A DNA stretch of 64,000 bases from Anthoceros angustus (GCA_010909165.1 MU008225.1:99440-163439), one strand, 5' to 3'. Positions 1-11,511 are shown, counted from the first letter of the stretch. A program made the numbers and translations. The notes: generated from the letters alone by a model not told the origin.

Positions 1-81
1 TCAAGGCCATGTCCAGCTCATAATAGCCGCGACACCATTCTACTCCGCAGCGCAAACCCTGTTGTGACCCCATCCACTCAC

Positions 82-328
82 CAGCTGTGACAAACCGCCG
101 GTTGTACTGCATTCTTTTATGTGCCCTCCCCTTGGGCTTCTTTTTCTTGTCCTGCTTCGCCACCTTCGGTGTCTGACCTCGCACCTTCCCGGCACGGGCC
201 AACGATCCGTGAACCTTACCTGCACACCAAACACTACCGTCAGCAAAAACCACACAAGGCGGCACAGGCACGGGATTTCCTGTCACGAATAAAGAGTCCA
301 GAACGCCAAGGGAAGGGAACGCACTCAT
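82..328 (-). CDS. RPS30: Ribosomal protein eS30 (RPS30), 5' part only
   Basis: Small-subunit ribosomal protein eS30, a short, very basic component of the cytosolic 40S subunit. The exon at 219-82 (minus strand) reads in frame through [19 protein letters not shown], then a Lys-rich stretch and a segment ending NRRFVTAG, which is the eS30 signature. It is flanked by a good acceptor (GTGTGCAG) and donor (GTGAGT). The best start is an ATG at 328-326: the four bases ATGA, a GTGCGT donor, and then the acceptor at 220-222 give M-S-K-V-H-G. The C-terminal exon (family ending GFGKKRGPN...) is not present before the left edge, so the gene continues outside the window. No ubiquitin-like (FUBI) fusion is seen, as expected for plants. 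The start exon is the least certain part. Confidence 0.85.
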
Positions 329-1203
329 AGCTACCGCCTGCAGATGCGATTTCCGGGAGAAGCAGCGCGAGCTCTAGGGACAGACAGTGCAAGAATAACG
401 GAAGGAGTGAAAGACTGTCCAAAGAGGCCACCGCCGACTCATACAGACCAAACCTAAGCCCTGGACCAAGGAGTTCATAAGTAGGTACCGACCTAGATAG
501 GTAAAATACTAAGTATATAAACTAAACGGACATTTGTTGTGTTATTATTTTTAGGTGAATCGGTAGAAAATTATTTTTATTTATTTTAAATATGATAAAT
601 GATCTATATTTAGAAAATAAAAAATAATATTATACTCACTCTACGCTCGAGGTGTTAAGACTCAGGGGTCCCTTTTTCCTCTACCTCAATAGCAAACTCA
701 AGAGTTTCTAATATTAGTCTTTGATCCTTAGTTTAGCTTAATTCGATATATATTTATTTAACATTCCTGATTACCGTACCGGAGGGGTGGTTCAACAGGA
801 TAATGCAGAAATAATCATTTTTTGAAAAAAATAAGGTTCAACATACATATTTATATTTTTCAAAATTTCAATATTTACAAAAAATAATTTTTATTAAATT
901 TCAATATTTATTAAAATACATAGGTATATATATATAACTAATGGATATGTATAGACCTCCCCTAAACAGGCCCTAAGTTTCCACAAAAACCCTAATTTCC
1001 TTGTTTTCGGCATCATAAACTCATAAATTTTTACCTATTCAACATTTTAAGTATAATAATTTCTGGATTTTCAAATTTTGCTAATTTTAATTAATTAACG
1101 CCGAATCACCCCTTGGAGTACGGTACATATAAGTTTGAGAGTTTCAAGCATTCACATTATGGAACTTAGTTAAGTGCCAAGGTCTATTTAGTTAGGTGCC
1201 GAT
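329..1203. other. AT-rich intergenic DNA
   Basis: No gene recognised. The first about 150 bp are probably the 5' UTR and promoter of RPS30. From about 490 to 1150 the sequence is strongly AT-rich, with many A/T runs and low complexity, unlike the gene block to the right. It resembles transposon-flanking or matrix-attachment-type DNA. No terminal repeats were found. Confidence 0.5.
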
Positions 1204-4200
1204 ATGCAAAGCGCTTCTCCAACCTACTCATACGCTCGCATGTTGCAGGGGCGAGTGCGAGGCCAAGGGCGACAACGATGGACAGGGACTGGTGACACTC
1301 TACCATGTAAGGATGATTTGCAGCCATCAGCCTCGCCCCCATATTATGAGCCGTCGGGCAAGATGGAGAAGGTGACAGTCATGGTTACTACTCTGGATTA
1401 TGCGCTTCAACAAAGGGTGACTGTCATGGACAGAACTTCAATTGAGTTCGAGGTTGGGAAACAGATAGAAGGTAGGCCAACCATCTTGGATACCACGCCC
1501 ATCCTTCGGATTGGCAAGGAGGAAGAAGATGCCACGAGACAACGGCAATGGTTTCTTGATGGGTCTGTTGTGCAGGAAGGGGATGATCAATTTGAAAGAA
1601 GCAGGAACGAGGATGCGGGTGCAGATGATCACAACGCAAGCTTCTAGTCCAAGCCTTTATCAAAGTCTTTGATTGAGCCAAGCCCAATGAAGCGTAGGCA
1701 GTATCCGAGCCAAAAAATGAGAGGGACTATGAAGTTGTATTGCATTGAGCAAATACAGAACGCATGGTCTTCACATTGCTGTGGCAACGGATGTTTGCTG
1801 AAATTGGGAAAGAAGAATATAGAGAGCCTGAGACACTACTTCTTGGGAATGCCACGAGAGCAACATGAACTAAATTTGGAAGGATTGCTTGAGGTAGAAC
1901 AAGTGAACTCCACTCGCAGTAAGGTGCTCAATTTCTTTTTGGGAGACGTCAGGACCCAATGTTGGGATCGAAGTTTTCGAAAAGTGTTCTGTATTGGATG
2001 GCGAAGATATCAGCATCTGAAAGACAGAGTCCTCAGGAACACACCTTGGTCATAGGAGTTTCAAGGACGCCCAAAGGGAGATCATGTTCTAGAATGCATT
2101 GCTTGGATGAAATAGTTTTTCAAGCTTACAGCTGAACGAATTCCCAATGTTCCCATTTTCAACTTGCTTGATTCATACACCAAAGGAGAGATTTCCAAGA
2201 CTATAAACGCGAGGTTTTAAGAGCTGATTTGATTAACGTCTCTCACTCTCACTTCTGTGCTTTGTGAAAGAAACATTTCCCAAAGTCAAGATACTAAAGT
2301 GTAGCCGTTTTGTCTTCTATTTGGCTTCTATGACTTGAGTGCACGCACTCCAGTGGACGGGGCTGGAGTGTGCGCATTTATGCGCGCATTTGTGCAGCTA
2401 ACGTTCTATTTGCGCCCACGGATGTCCAAACTTCTTTTTGGCAAATTCTGCATGGTGCATATTAACATGAACCTGACGGCAGTCTTGCCAATGTGCATTT
2501 GTGGTGATAGAGGTCCATGAGCAGCACCTCCGTGCACATCGATTGGCGATCAAGCAGGAGCGGCTCAAACTTGCAAAACACCATTTGAAGTGTAAGGGAC
2601 AACCTAGCAAATACATCGGCATTGCGATAGACGGAATGGATCAAAGCAAGACGGAGCTATCACATTTTACTGGCCCCCCGAAGAATTTTGCAGATGGGCT
2701 TATTCGTGTTCATGTAGTGGGTTGTTTGTTGTACAACAACATTATGAGGACCAAGGTATTTGTCAACTTCTCGAATATTCGAAACAATGCCAATTTAACT
2801 ATATATATCATCCAGGATATTATTCTCAACTATGACAAAGTTCTACCGAAGACGTTTTACTTGCAACTTGACAACATGGTCAGAGAAAACAAAAATATGT
2901 TGTTGTTTGCATACTTAAGTATGCTTGTCAAGAAGCGGGTCTTCGATAAAATGAAAGTTGGATTTCTTCTTGTCGCGCATACGCATGATACAGTTGATCA
3001 AATGTTCTCATGCTTTTCTAAAAGTCTCAAGCACAAAAAGGCAATGTCACTAGAAACCCTTATGACTTTGATTGAATAGGAGTATACACCTAATCCAGAA
3101 GTAAAAATGGTTTCTGAGGTGGCCGATTTCAGGAGCATTGTTTGGCCCAATGGGATGGGTAAAAGGGGGGCACAAGATGCCGCATTTTGGATTTTGCACA
3201 ATCATAGTTATCAACATCAATTCAAAATTTCTAGAGAAGGAAGAGCTGGCGGAGCAACGGTAATAGTTCTTCGCGGAAAACCACATTCTACTAACTCACA
3301 TTGGGAACCTTTGGAGGGTTTGGAGTTCCTTCGTAGGATACCTAAAACAGAAATACTGGGAGCGCCTTTATGTCCTCTTCAAGTACATGGGAAACTTCCG
3401 GATGCAGACCCTCATAAAGCAAACCTGTTCCACCATACTTTGTCCTCGACAGAAAGGTACTTTTGCATCGGCTCTTCGAGAGCTTTCGTAATGGGAGTGG
3501 TACAACAATGAGCAGATTGAGCAAAACCCAAACCCCATCGCTGTTCCAGATGTCTTCGTTCTTCCTGCTCCAGTTTCACGAAACCTTGAACCTCGTCACA
3601 TGTATCTCGGGAATTATAGGCCACCGGGTGCCAGAGTCGTAGGGTTGGCGAGATTTGATGGAGATGTGTCCGAGAACAGACGAGGCCATATGATTGCAGT
3701 TCCATGTGAGACAGATGATCAAAATAGGCCTTTTTGGATCGCTGAAGTCTAGGACTTGGATTTACATGCGACGAGCCTTACCTAGTTGTCCAATGGTGGA
3801 TGATAGAGAATAGCAATGCGTTCAAAGGAAGGTACCTACCAGAGGAGATATTGGCTCCAAGCAACAGTGATAGAGAGGGATTGCGGGAACGGAGGAAGCA
3901 ACCGAAGCATCTGGATCATCTATTGATATATAAGACATTGATTTTAGCATACGGGTTCTCTTTTGCAAGGGATAACACTCTACAAATGCGAACGCAAGAG
4001 CTCATCAAGAGAAAGTTGTTTGATATTCAACATCTACTAGGAGTGCAAGAAGATCATACAAATGAGGAGATAAGTGCAAACCACCCATCAGAAGAAGAAT
4101 TCGGAATGGACCAAAATGTTGTTTCGGATCAAAACCCCGAAATTAAGAAGGGAGTAGAAGTGCAAGCAGGCGCCGATGATGATGTGCAACCGACTTGCAA

Positions 4201-4336
4201 TTCTGCTCCAATCACGACAAGGACCCGTGGCAGAGGCAATGGAATGGCGAGTGCTATTGGTGCTTTTGAAGGCATGTTTGAGGATAACCTGGTACCAAGT
4301 CACCACCGAAAGTGGTGGAAACATCTTAAAGGATAA
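1204..4336 (+). pseudogene. Decayed DUF7869-type (transposon-like) gene
   Basis: A chain of plus-strand reading frames interrupted by stops and frameshifts: about 1204-1647, 1669-2055, 2501-3079, 3107-3511, about 3497-3760 and 3800-4336. The central piece carries IAIDGMDQSK (2621-2650), YLQLDN followed by ENKN (about 2858-2895) and VAHTHDTVDQMFS (about 2971-3009). This is the order seen in the DUF7869 family, which is abundant and repeat-like in mosses, lycophytes and ferns. Upstream, a Cys/Arg-rich stretch ending in WRRYQHLKDRVLR resembles the region before that domain. Downstream, FWIAEV and VVQWW segments look like the usual C-terminal region. Asp and His positions in these motifs could be metal ligands of an RNase H-like fold, but that is inference. 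No terminal inverted repeats or target-site duplication were found. At least some breaks could be introns, yet no consistent splice set joins all pieces. Confidence 0.6.
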
Positions 4337-5841
4337 AAAGTAGATAGGGTGTTCTTCGTTACATTAGGGCATAGGATATATCTATGAGAGCGGTCTAGGT
4401 GAATTCGTGCCGTTGTCTGCAACTTGTGTTTTCAACGGGAGTTTTGGCACATCCGAAGACCTATGAAAGTCCATGTTTTCCCATTAAAATATCTTTTCCC
4501 CTGATCTTTCTCCATAGTGCGTGCACAAGTTTGCGTAGAGCCTTGTAGCGTGCGCGCAAGTGCGCGCCTAGGTCCTCCTGGAATACAAAATCATGGAGGA
4601 CCACACAAAATTAGGGAACCACAGACATGCGGAAATAATGGAACAAAGAGGTCACTGACCCTTCATCATGCCTACTAAATTGCCATGAACAAAATTTAAG
4701 AAGTGGCTAGCTTGGTGTAAATGACCTGACATGAAGTGGCACCGCAGTTGTGAATGCCAGAAACCGATGAATGAACACCCTTCAAAAACAATAAAAACTA
4801 AACCAATTTGAATTTTCGGCGGAAAAGGGTTGGGATTTTTACCAAAACCCCTTTTGGCAAGAGAAACCCCTTTCTACCCAGACGCGGTTTAACCACATCG
4901 TCCATATATCCTCGAATCGTACACTTTAGTATCTACTATTTTATGGAAACTGTGTTACCAAATCCTAGTTCTTAACGAAGGCCTACTCCACAATGAACAT
5001 CATTTCAACAATGTTCAAGCGGCGATTGAAATAAAAGTTACATGCGAGTTAACGAGACCAAACACAACAACAAAAAAACAATAACCTTTGAGGGAAGTAA
5101 ATGTAAGTAATCATACACATACAACAATTAGAGAATACGGTATAGCCTCCGGGGTATTAAGCATACATGGATTATAAGGTGATTGCGAAGATGATAATTT
5201 TTGTTTTTCAGACGTGATCCCAGAAATTAATCATACAACTTTGAGAGGATAGATCATAATTTAGGCAGTTTACAGGCCTTGAGACTCAGGTGCTCAACAT
5301 TTTCTAGATGGAGGGAGCATAGTTCTGATTTTGGGTGCCTAGCATGGTCTAGTTGGATGGAACATGGTTTTGATTTTGTTTGCTTGTGCAATCCTTTTGT
5401 TTTTTGCGTTGTAAGGACCGGTATATCTTTCTATATGAGTCTCGACGACATGCCAAGTTGAAACGTTGGCCATGACCCTCGACTGGCTTAACAAAAGAAA
5501 ATATTGTAGAGGAAAACCTCTAACAGTTTTTGTTATTTAGCTATCATCAACTTACACTAAGATAAATCATCAAATTACACTATGTGTGGCCATTCTGGGC
5601 TAAATAGTCTTTTCAGCTTCCAATTCATTGGAATAATTATATGGAACTATAAACACCTATCTAATTTTTACTCTTAACTTATCTTCAACTTACTTCGAAC
5701 TTATCACCTAATACGTAAGGGATCGATGTTGCTCCACTTTCTTTTGAACTACCTCAGTGAAAATAGAGCAAGATATGTTCAAGGTAGCCTCGTAAGACAG
5801 TTTTATAATAGACGACCCCGTAAGGCTTCTTACGGCAGGGG
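4337..5841. other. Intergenic DNA, no gene recognised
   Basis: Moderately AT-rich DNA with no convincing coding frame. Reading frames here are short and have no recognisable motif. A stretch around 4545-4572 alternates G and C (gcgtgcgcgcaagtgcgcgc). The rest looks like old transposon-derived sequence between the DUF7869 remnant and the LTR-like element. Confidence 0.45.
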
Positions 5842-6460
5842 TGCATAACACCCCATCCCAGTAGTGATGGGACCGTGGAGTTCCAATGGACCCACATGTA
5901 GAGGTCCCTTATAGACGCCCCACTATTTCGTCCCTATGAACAAATTAGGCGGCGCTTGTTTTCGCGCCAATGTAGCTATCTATCCACTTAGTAACAAAGC
6001 TGGCTTGAGTGCTTTGCAAGAAAGCTCCATGCAGAGGCATGTTTAGAAGAGCAGCTTACTAAGAGCATGTTAAGCATGCAGCCCTAGAAAGTGTATGGTA
6101 GTAAATAATAGCTTAAAGCTTAAGTAAGTAGTCACTAAGATTGTAGCCAGGGCTTGTGTATAAAAGGAGACCTAACCCTGGGCTAAAGATAGTTCAGCCT
6201 TGAGAGTTTGTTGCTTGGGCTGTGCCTTGAGAGCACTTGTTGCTAGGGTTGTAAGCACCTAAGGGGAGTGCTGTGAAGGAGCTTTGTGGAGGAGGTCAAG
6301 TGAAGGGAGAACTAAGCTCCTAGCTTAGGCAAAGATGGGGAGTTCTCTCTAGCCCTCAAAGATGGGGAGTTCTCTCTAGTGCTGTGTTTGGTGCTGATTT
6401 ATTACTCTAGTTTTGCTTCTAACTACGTGATTTTCCCCACCCCGTTCAGGGGGTGTTACT
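5842..6460 (+). mobile_element. Probable solo LTR of an LTR retrotransposon
   Basis: About 620 bp bounded by short inverted ends: TAACACCCC at 5846-5854 and GGGGTGTTA at 6450-6458. Plant Ty3-type LTRs commonly begin TGTAACACCCC and end with its complement. Inside is a strong TATA box (TATAAAAGG, 6159-6167) preceded by TTGTG, as in an LTR U3/R boundary. A direct repeat of about 23 bp (caaagatggggagttctctc...) lies at 6329-6351 and 6357-6379. No internal gag/pol sequence or second LTR is present, so it would be a solo LTR. The exact ends and the target-site duplication were not resolved. Confidence 0.45.
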
Positions 6461-6516
6461 TATTTGGTGAATATGCTACCAGAAAAATAATCGTTGAAAA
6501 ACAACTAGCGAGAAAA

Positions 6517-8793
6517 TTAGGTAGTGAATCCGTTGCCTTTGCCTTCCAATCGATAAATATGATGATGGGTAGATTTAGGTGGCGATGGGCATATCCAAGA
6601 TCCGCGTGCCTTTACGTCGAACGTATGTGGGAACGGCAAGCATGAGGGCGTGGGTGTAATAGCAACGGCTTGCCCAGGACTTAGACGATCGTCGACGGTT
6701 TGGCAAGCAAGCTTCTTATTCCCGACCAAGAAACTATGCACCAGCCCGTCCATGTCCGTCCAACAGCTCTGGCCTGGTTGCTTCCGTGCTTTGATTCTCT
6801 TTCTCATAGCGTGCATCTCCTGAGCCTGCTCCCACATCCGGGCACCGGTGTAAATGCTCGACATCAAGAGATATGTTGCGGCATCCCTCTCATCTAGCTT
6901 CACTGCTTCATCGAAGGCACGGCGTCCTACATCCACATTACTCCACTTTCGACAGGCACTCATGAGAGTGTGAAAAATTGAAGTATTAAGCTCTCCAGAC
7001 ATTCTGCGTATTAGTGCTAGAGCCTCGTCCAGTTGTCCTGAACGGCCCAGAAGATCCACCATGCAGGTGTGGTGGTCAGCTGTGGGCGTGATGCCATACA
7101 GCCTGCTCATAGCCTCAAAGTACTCCTGCCCCTTGTCCACTAGACCCGTATGACTGCACACTGTTAGGACACTAAGGAATACGACACCATCTGGCTGTAT
7201 ACCATCCTCTCCCATTTTGAGAAGCAAGTCGAAGACCTTTTTGCTGTCACCTTGGCGAGTGTATCCTGCAATCAGAGCATTCCACACGACAATGTCTCGT
7301 TCGGGCAGCGCCTCGAACACTTGCTGCGCTTCAAGCATGCTACCACATTTTCCGTACATGTTTATCAAACTACCAGCTACAAGCACATCATCTTGAAGGC
7401 CTTGTTCTTTGATCTGTATGTGAAGCTCCCTTCCGAGATGCAAAGCTGCCACACTTGCACATGCCTGGAGGAGGCACACAAATGTCACTGCATTGGGTGC
7501 AACCACGCCTTCTTCTTGCATAGCCCTGTAAAGACCAAGGGCGTCCTGTCCCATGCCCTGCTGGGAATATCCTGCTATCATGGCACTCCATGTCACCACA
7601 TTCTTTCTTTCAAGTCCGTCAAACACACCCTGGGCATCCTCCAGGCTGCCACACTTTGCATACATGTTAACCAGGCCGTTGGCTACAAACACATCACCCT
7701 GAAGCCCTCGTCGTGTAATTTGCCTGTGCAGTTGCCTCCCAGTCTCCAAACCTGAGGTTCCCGCACTAGCACAAGCCTGCAGGAGGCACACAAACGTCAC
7801 AGAATCAGGTGCAGCCATGCCATCGTCTAACATTTCCCTGTACAGACCAAGTGCTTCCTCCCCCATGCTCTGCTGGGAATAACCTGCTATCATGGCATTC
7901 CATGTCACCACATTCTTCTCCCGAAGCCCGTCAAACACTCTTTGAGCGTCTTCCAAGCTGCCGCACTTGGCATACATGTCCACCAAGCCACTACAGACGA
8001 ACACATCAGGCTCCACCCCACTAGCCAAGACATCAGCATGCACCTGCAGCCCAGATTCCAAGTCCTTTCCCCTCGCACAAGCCTGAAGAGCAGCCACAAA
8101 CACATGACCATCCGCCTTCACACCGGACCCTCGCATCTCGTGATACAGCTGTACGGCCCGCTCATCTTCCCCCTGCCTAACGTGTGCAGAAATGACAGAA
8201 GACCACATGAAAGCATCTGGCTCTGCACCCATCCTAAACACGTCCATAGCTTCCTGCAGCCTGCCATGAGAAGCATACATCCGCAGAATGTGGTTGCACA
8301 AGAACGCGTCCGACTCATACCCCTTCTTCACAGCGAGGGCATGCACACGGCGACCCAAAGCCAAATCCTTCTTCACCACACACTCTTTCAGAACCGCATA
8401 CACAAGAGCTTTGGAGACACGACACCCCCTGTAGCCCAGGACTCCCAGAGCTGTGACAGCCTCCGTCAGCTGCCCCTGCTCACATAGCTTGGTCACGCTT
8501 TCAGCCGTCACCCGCCTTTCGTATCCTGCAGGTTTTGCACTGCCACTGCCACTGCCAATGCCACTGCGACTTCCTGCTTCTGCCAGCTGCCCATCAACCC
8601 CGCCTGCCCTTCGTGCAGAGGTGCTGCACCTCCCGCCTTCCTTGTCCGTCAAGGCCTGATCCCTTGAGCTCAAGTGAACGGGAGCCTTCCCGGTCACCTC
8701 ATCAACAATAATCTGTCTGGTGCAGTAAACCCATCCCCGAGTGCGATCCTGTTGCCCTTTGCTCGACGCAATTGCAACGTTCCAAGCAACCAT
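6517..8793 (-). CDS. PLS-class pentatricopeptide repeat protein, E-type, no DYW domain
   Basis: Single-exon gene for a 758-residue PPR protein, expected to bind organellar RNA for editing or processing. The N-terminal about 100 residues lack PPR motifs and are rich in Arg/Ser/Gly, compatible with an organelle-targeting peptide. From about residue 105, P, L and S motifs follow in tandem, shown by repeated MYAKCGSLEDAQ, VFDGL, NVVTWNAMIAGYSQQ and VTFVCLLQACAS blocks. Two neighbouring modules are nearly identical, so recent internal duplication is likely. An E domain (about 590-690: FHTLMSACRKW, AATYLLMSSIYTGARMWEQA) and a short E+ region (SCWTDMDGLVHSFLVGNK) end the recognisable part. The last about 65 residues do not resemble a PPR or DYW domain, so the gene either lost DYW or ends in read-through sequence. 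The start is the first Met of the open frame; an inner Met is possible. Confidence 0.9.
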   Translation of the reverse strand: MVAWNVAIASSKGQQDRTRGWVYCTRQIIVDEVTGKAPVHLSSRDQALTDKEGGRCSTSARRAGGVDGQLAEAGSRSGIGSGSGSAKPAGYERRVTAESVTKLCEQGQLTEAVTALGVLGYRGCRVSKALVYAVLKECVVKKDLALGRRVHALAVKKGYESDAFLCNHILRMYASHGRLQEAMDVFRMGAEPDAFMWSSVISAHVRQGEDERAVQLYHEMRGSGVKADGHVFVAALQACARGKDLESGLQVHADVLASGVEPDVFVCSGLVDMYAKCGSLEDAQRVFDGLREKNVVTWNAMIAGYSQQSMGEEALGLYREMLDDGMAAPDSVTFVCLLQACASAGTSGLETGRQLHRQITRRGLQGDVFVANGLVNMYAKCGSLEDAQGVFDGLERKNVVTWSAMIAGYSQQGMGQDALGLYRAMQEEGVVAPNAVTFVCLLQACASVAALHLGRELHIQIKEQGLQDDVLVAGSLINMYGKCGSMLEAQQVFEALPERDIVVWNALIAGYTRQGDSKKVFDLLLKMGEDGIQPDGVVFLSVLTVCSHTGLVDKGQEYFEAMSRLYGITPTADHHTCMVDLLGRSGQLDEALALIRRMSGELNTSIFHTLMSACRKWSNVDVGRRAFDEAVKLDERDAATYLLMSSIYTGARMWEQAQEMHAMRKRIKARKQPGQSCWTDMDGLVHSFLVGNKKLACQTVDDRLSPGQAVAITPTPSCLPFPHTFDVKARGSWICPSPPKSTHHHIYRLEGKGNGFTT

Positions 8794-9339
8794 CGCTCGC
8801 AGGAGCAGGAGTAGGCGCAGAAAAACACACGATCATTTCTCCCAACGAGCACTTGCATCACATGAAAGCCAGGTTTCGATCCTGGGAGCTGTGGACCACG
8901 GGGCCGGTTGTCTTCCGCGGCGCCAGTTCGATGCTCTTCGCCGTAGGCCCACTGTGTTTCAGAATGTTCGTAGAGCGACAGCTCGGCGTGAAAGTAAAAT
9001 TTCAAAATGAAAGTTAAGTATCCAGTTAGTAACTAAGTTTAATAGTACATATACAGGTATTAGGTGCTTAAGTACAGATAAGATTGCCAGCATCTCGATT
9101 GTCGACTGCTGACGCACGTGACTCTCTGCTCGAGCCTGACAGAACTGTCCACGGTCAACCCGGGATTCTCCCGTGTCGCATCTCTGACGCAGCAGTGCAC
9201 TCGAGGAATGCGTTAATCTCTCGAACTTGTTGCCAGGAATCGAAGCTCCCATCACATTTGGCTTCTGAATTGTGCGTGACTAGCATCGTGGTAGCGCTGG
9301 TTCCGGTGAGAAATCAAGATTGCGATTTGAGACGTGGCG
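8794..9339. promoter_or_regulatory. Shared divergent promoter region of PPR and P450 genes
   Basis: 546 bp between two genes transcribed away from each other, so both promoters and 5' UTRs must lie here. No CDS is supported. I could not assign a TATA box with confidence. The part near the P450 start (about 9000-9080) is AT-richer than the rest. Confidence 0.5.
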
Positions 9340-11511
9340 ATGGCGTTCCCTGATTCGGTGCCCGAGCTGCTGGATGCTTCATCTGCAACAGTTTTCACGG
9401 TTTTGTCCCTGGGTGTGGCAACGTTAATGTTGGTGGTGCTGTTAGCCATTGGGCGGCAGGGGAAGAAGCCGCCGCTTCCTCCAGGCCCTTTCAATTGGCC
9501 TGTTGTGGGCAGCTTGTTTCTCGTAGGCCCGGAGCCTCATGTGTCCATGGCCAGGCTGGCTGAACGGTACGGCCCACTTGTGTACATGAGGCTGGGATCG
9601 CGGTCCACGTTGGTGGTCTCCAATGCAGAGGTGTGAGGGACTCCGAGGAGAATTACATACACCAGCTAGTTCATGTTGGATCAACTTGAAGAAGTTCACG
9701 TTGCACTGTAAGCTAATGCTTGTGGCTGTGTTGCAGATGGCAAGGGAAATCTACCTGGTGCACGATGCTGAGTTCGGGTCCCGTCCACCCATGATCGCTG
9801 GAGAGTATTTGAACTTTGATAACAACGGGTTGAGCTTCTCCCCCACTTCGGAACAATTGAAGCTGAGGCGGAAGATTATCAACACTGAGCTCCTGAGTGC
9901 GCACCGGATCAAGGATTTTCGAGATGTTCGGGAAGAGGAAGCGGCTGCAGTGGTGAATAAAGTGTGGGTATTGGATGGCTCGGGTGAGCCTCCCTCTCAC
10001 CACCATGGCATTGTGGAATCGCCATGCTGGTCTTGTTGAATTCATGTCTAGGCTCGTTTCCGGCATTTTTCTGTGACGCCCTGTGGCATTCTAGGGAGAG
10101 GCTGAGCCTTGTGCGTTGGTCAGGGAAAACAGTGGATGTGCTGGAACTCACGATTGGACACACCACCAACAGTATGTTTCGGATGGTGTTCGGCAAGCAG
10201 TTTGATGGATCCGGGGAAGTGCTGCAGTTCTTCAAGGAGCTTGAGAGTCACCTTGTGGATGTCGTGGGGAGGTTCAACATTGGAGAGTACATACCCTGGC
10301 TGCGGTGCGAGCCTTGTCCTGTCCAGTTTTGAATTCCTTCCATGTCTATGTCCATGTCCGTGACCTGAGGTTGCAACTGTGTGACATGGTTTGGAACAAC
10401 AGGTGGTTGGATTTGCAAGGCTTGGAGAAGGAATTCAAGAAACTCGGTGAAAGCCGGAAGCAGGTAATGCAGCCGATTGTTGAGGGGCACAAAAGAAGGC
10501 GTCAGGAAGGGTCGAGTTACGAGAAGTGCTTCCTGGATGTGTTGATGTCCCTGGAAGGCGAGAAGAGGTTCTCAGAGGCTGCCAGTTTGGCGGTGTGTGC
10601 GGTAAGCATCCGAGGACACCTACAAGCACAGGCCATGGCTACTGTTCTGGAGATGTCTGCTTGTCGGCAGCCTTACCACTGTCTGGTCTTGGATACGCTT
10701 GGACAGGATCTCACTGGTGCTGGGACACACACAACGGCCACTGTAGCGGAATGGTGCCTGGCGTACCTAATCCGCTACCCCCACGTCCAGGCCAAAGCTC
10801 ACGAGGAACTGGACAGAGTGGTAGGCAAAGCAAGACGTGTGGAAGAGTCTGACCTCCCAAAGCTGCCCTATATAGAGGTGGGACGATGCGCTGCTCCACG
10901 CTGCAATCTGTCTTTCGCTTCAGACCTGAAGGAGTCGGGGTTTCTCACAATCGTGTTGGTGCAGGCAATTGTGAAAGAGAGCCAAAGAATGCGGCCTGCA
11001 ACACTATTAGGTGTTCCTCACTACAACAGCAAGGAAGTAGTGGTTGCCGGCTACAGAGTACCCGCCAACACTCAAGTCTTCATCAACCAGTGGACGCTCA
11101 TGTACGACGAATCTACGTGGGAGAATCCCTCTGAGTTCAGGCCAGAAAGGTTTTTTGAACAAGACATCAGGCCATTCGGACAGGACTTCCGCTACCTTCC
11201 CTTTGGGACTGGACGACGAGGGTAGGTGCCCCGTCTTTTCCACGCAAGCATAGTCGATGACCAGATTTCAAGAGCATGTCTGAGTATGAAAATTGGGCTG
11301 CAGCTGTCCTGGAATACACCTCGCCATGACTACTCTCCCCCTCAGCCTGGCGACCATGCTGCATGCCTTCGAATGGGGGCTTCCTCCTGGACAGGCCATC
11401 GAAGACATGGACTTCTCTCAAGCTTTTGGATTGGTTGCCCCAATGAAAAAACCGCTTATCGCAGTGGCCACTCCAAGACTCCCAGTGAACGTGTACAAGA
11501 CCCATCTGTAG
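9340..11511 (+). CDS. Cytochrome P450 monooxygenase (A-type plant CYP)
   Basis: Seven exons: 9340-9630, 9737-9983, 10124-10304, 10403-10601, 10707-10877, 10965-11221, 11304-11511. All phases fit and give 517 aa, the usual plant P450 length. The N-terminus has a membrane anchor (VLSLGVATLMLVVLLAI) and a proline hinge (PPLPPGP), so it should sit on the cytosolic face of the ER. Seen in order: I helix AGTHTT, K helix KESQR (ExxR), PERF, and the haem loop FGTGRRGCPG, where the last intron splits the Gly codon just before the Cys. The I-helix acid normally found in (A/G)GxD/ETT is His here. The family is not assigned; it looks like the CYP71 clan. An in-frame GTG at 9334 exists, but the ATG at 9340 is the sensible start. 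Substrate unknown. Confidence 0.93.

Noticed and set aside
4545-4572. Alternating GC stretch as a regulatory Z-DNA site
   Set aside because: Too short and isolated, with no gene nearby to regulate.
7252-8487. Plus-strand reading frames inside the PPR gene
   Set aside because: They are shadows of the minus-strand PPR coding sequence, lack motifs and have unlikely composition.
9334-9339. GTG start for the P450
   Set aside because: An ATG lies in frame six bases downstream at 9340 and gives a standard N-terminus.
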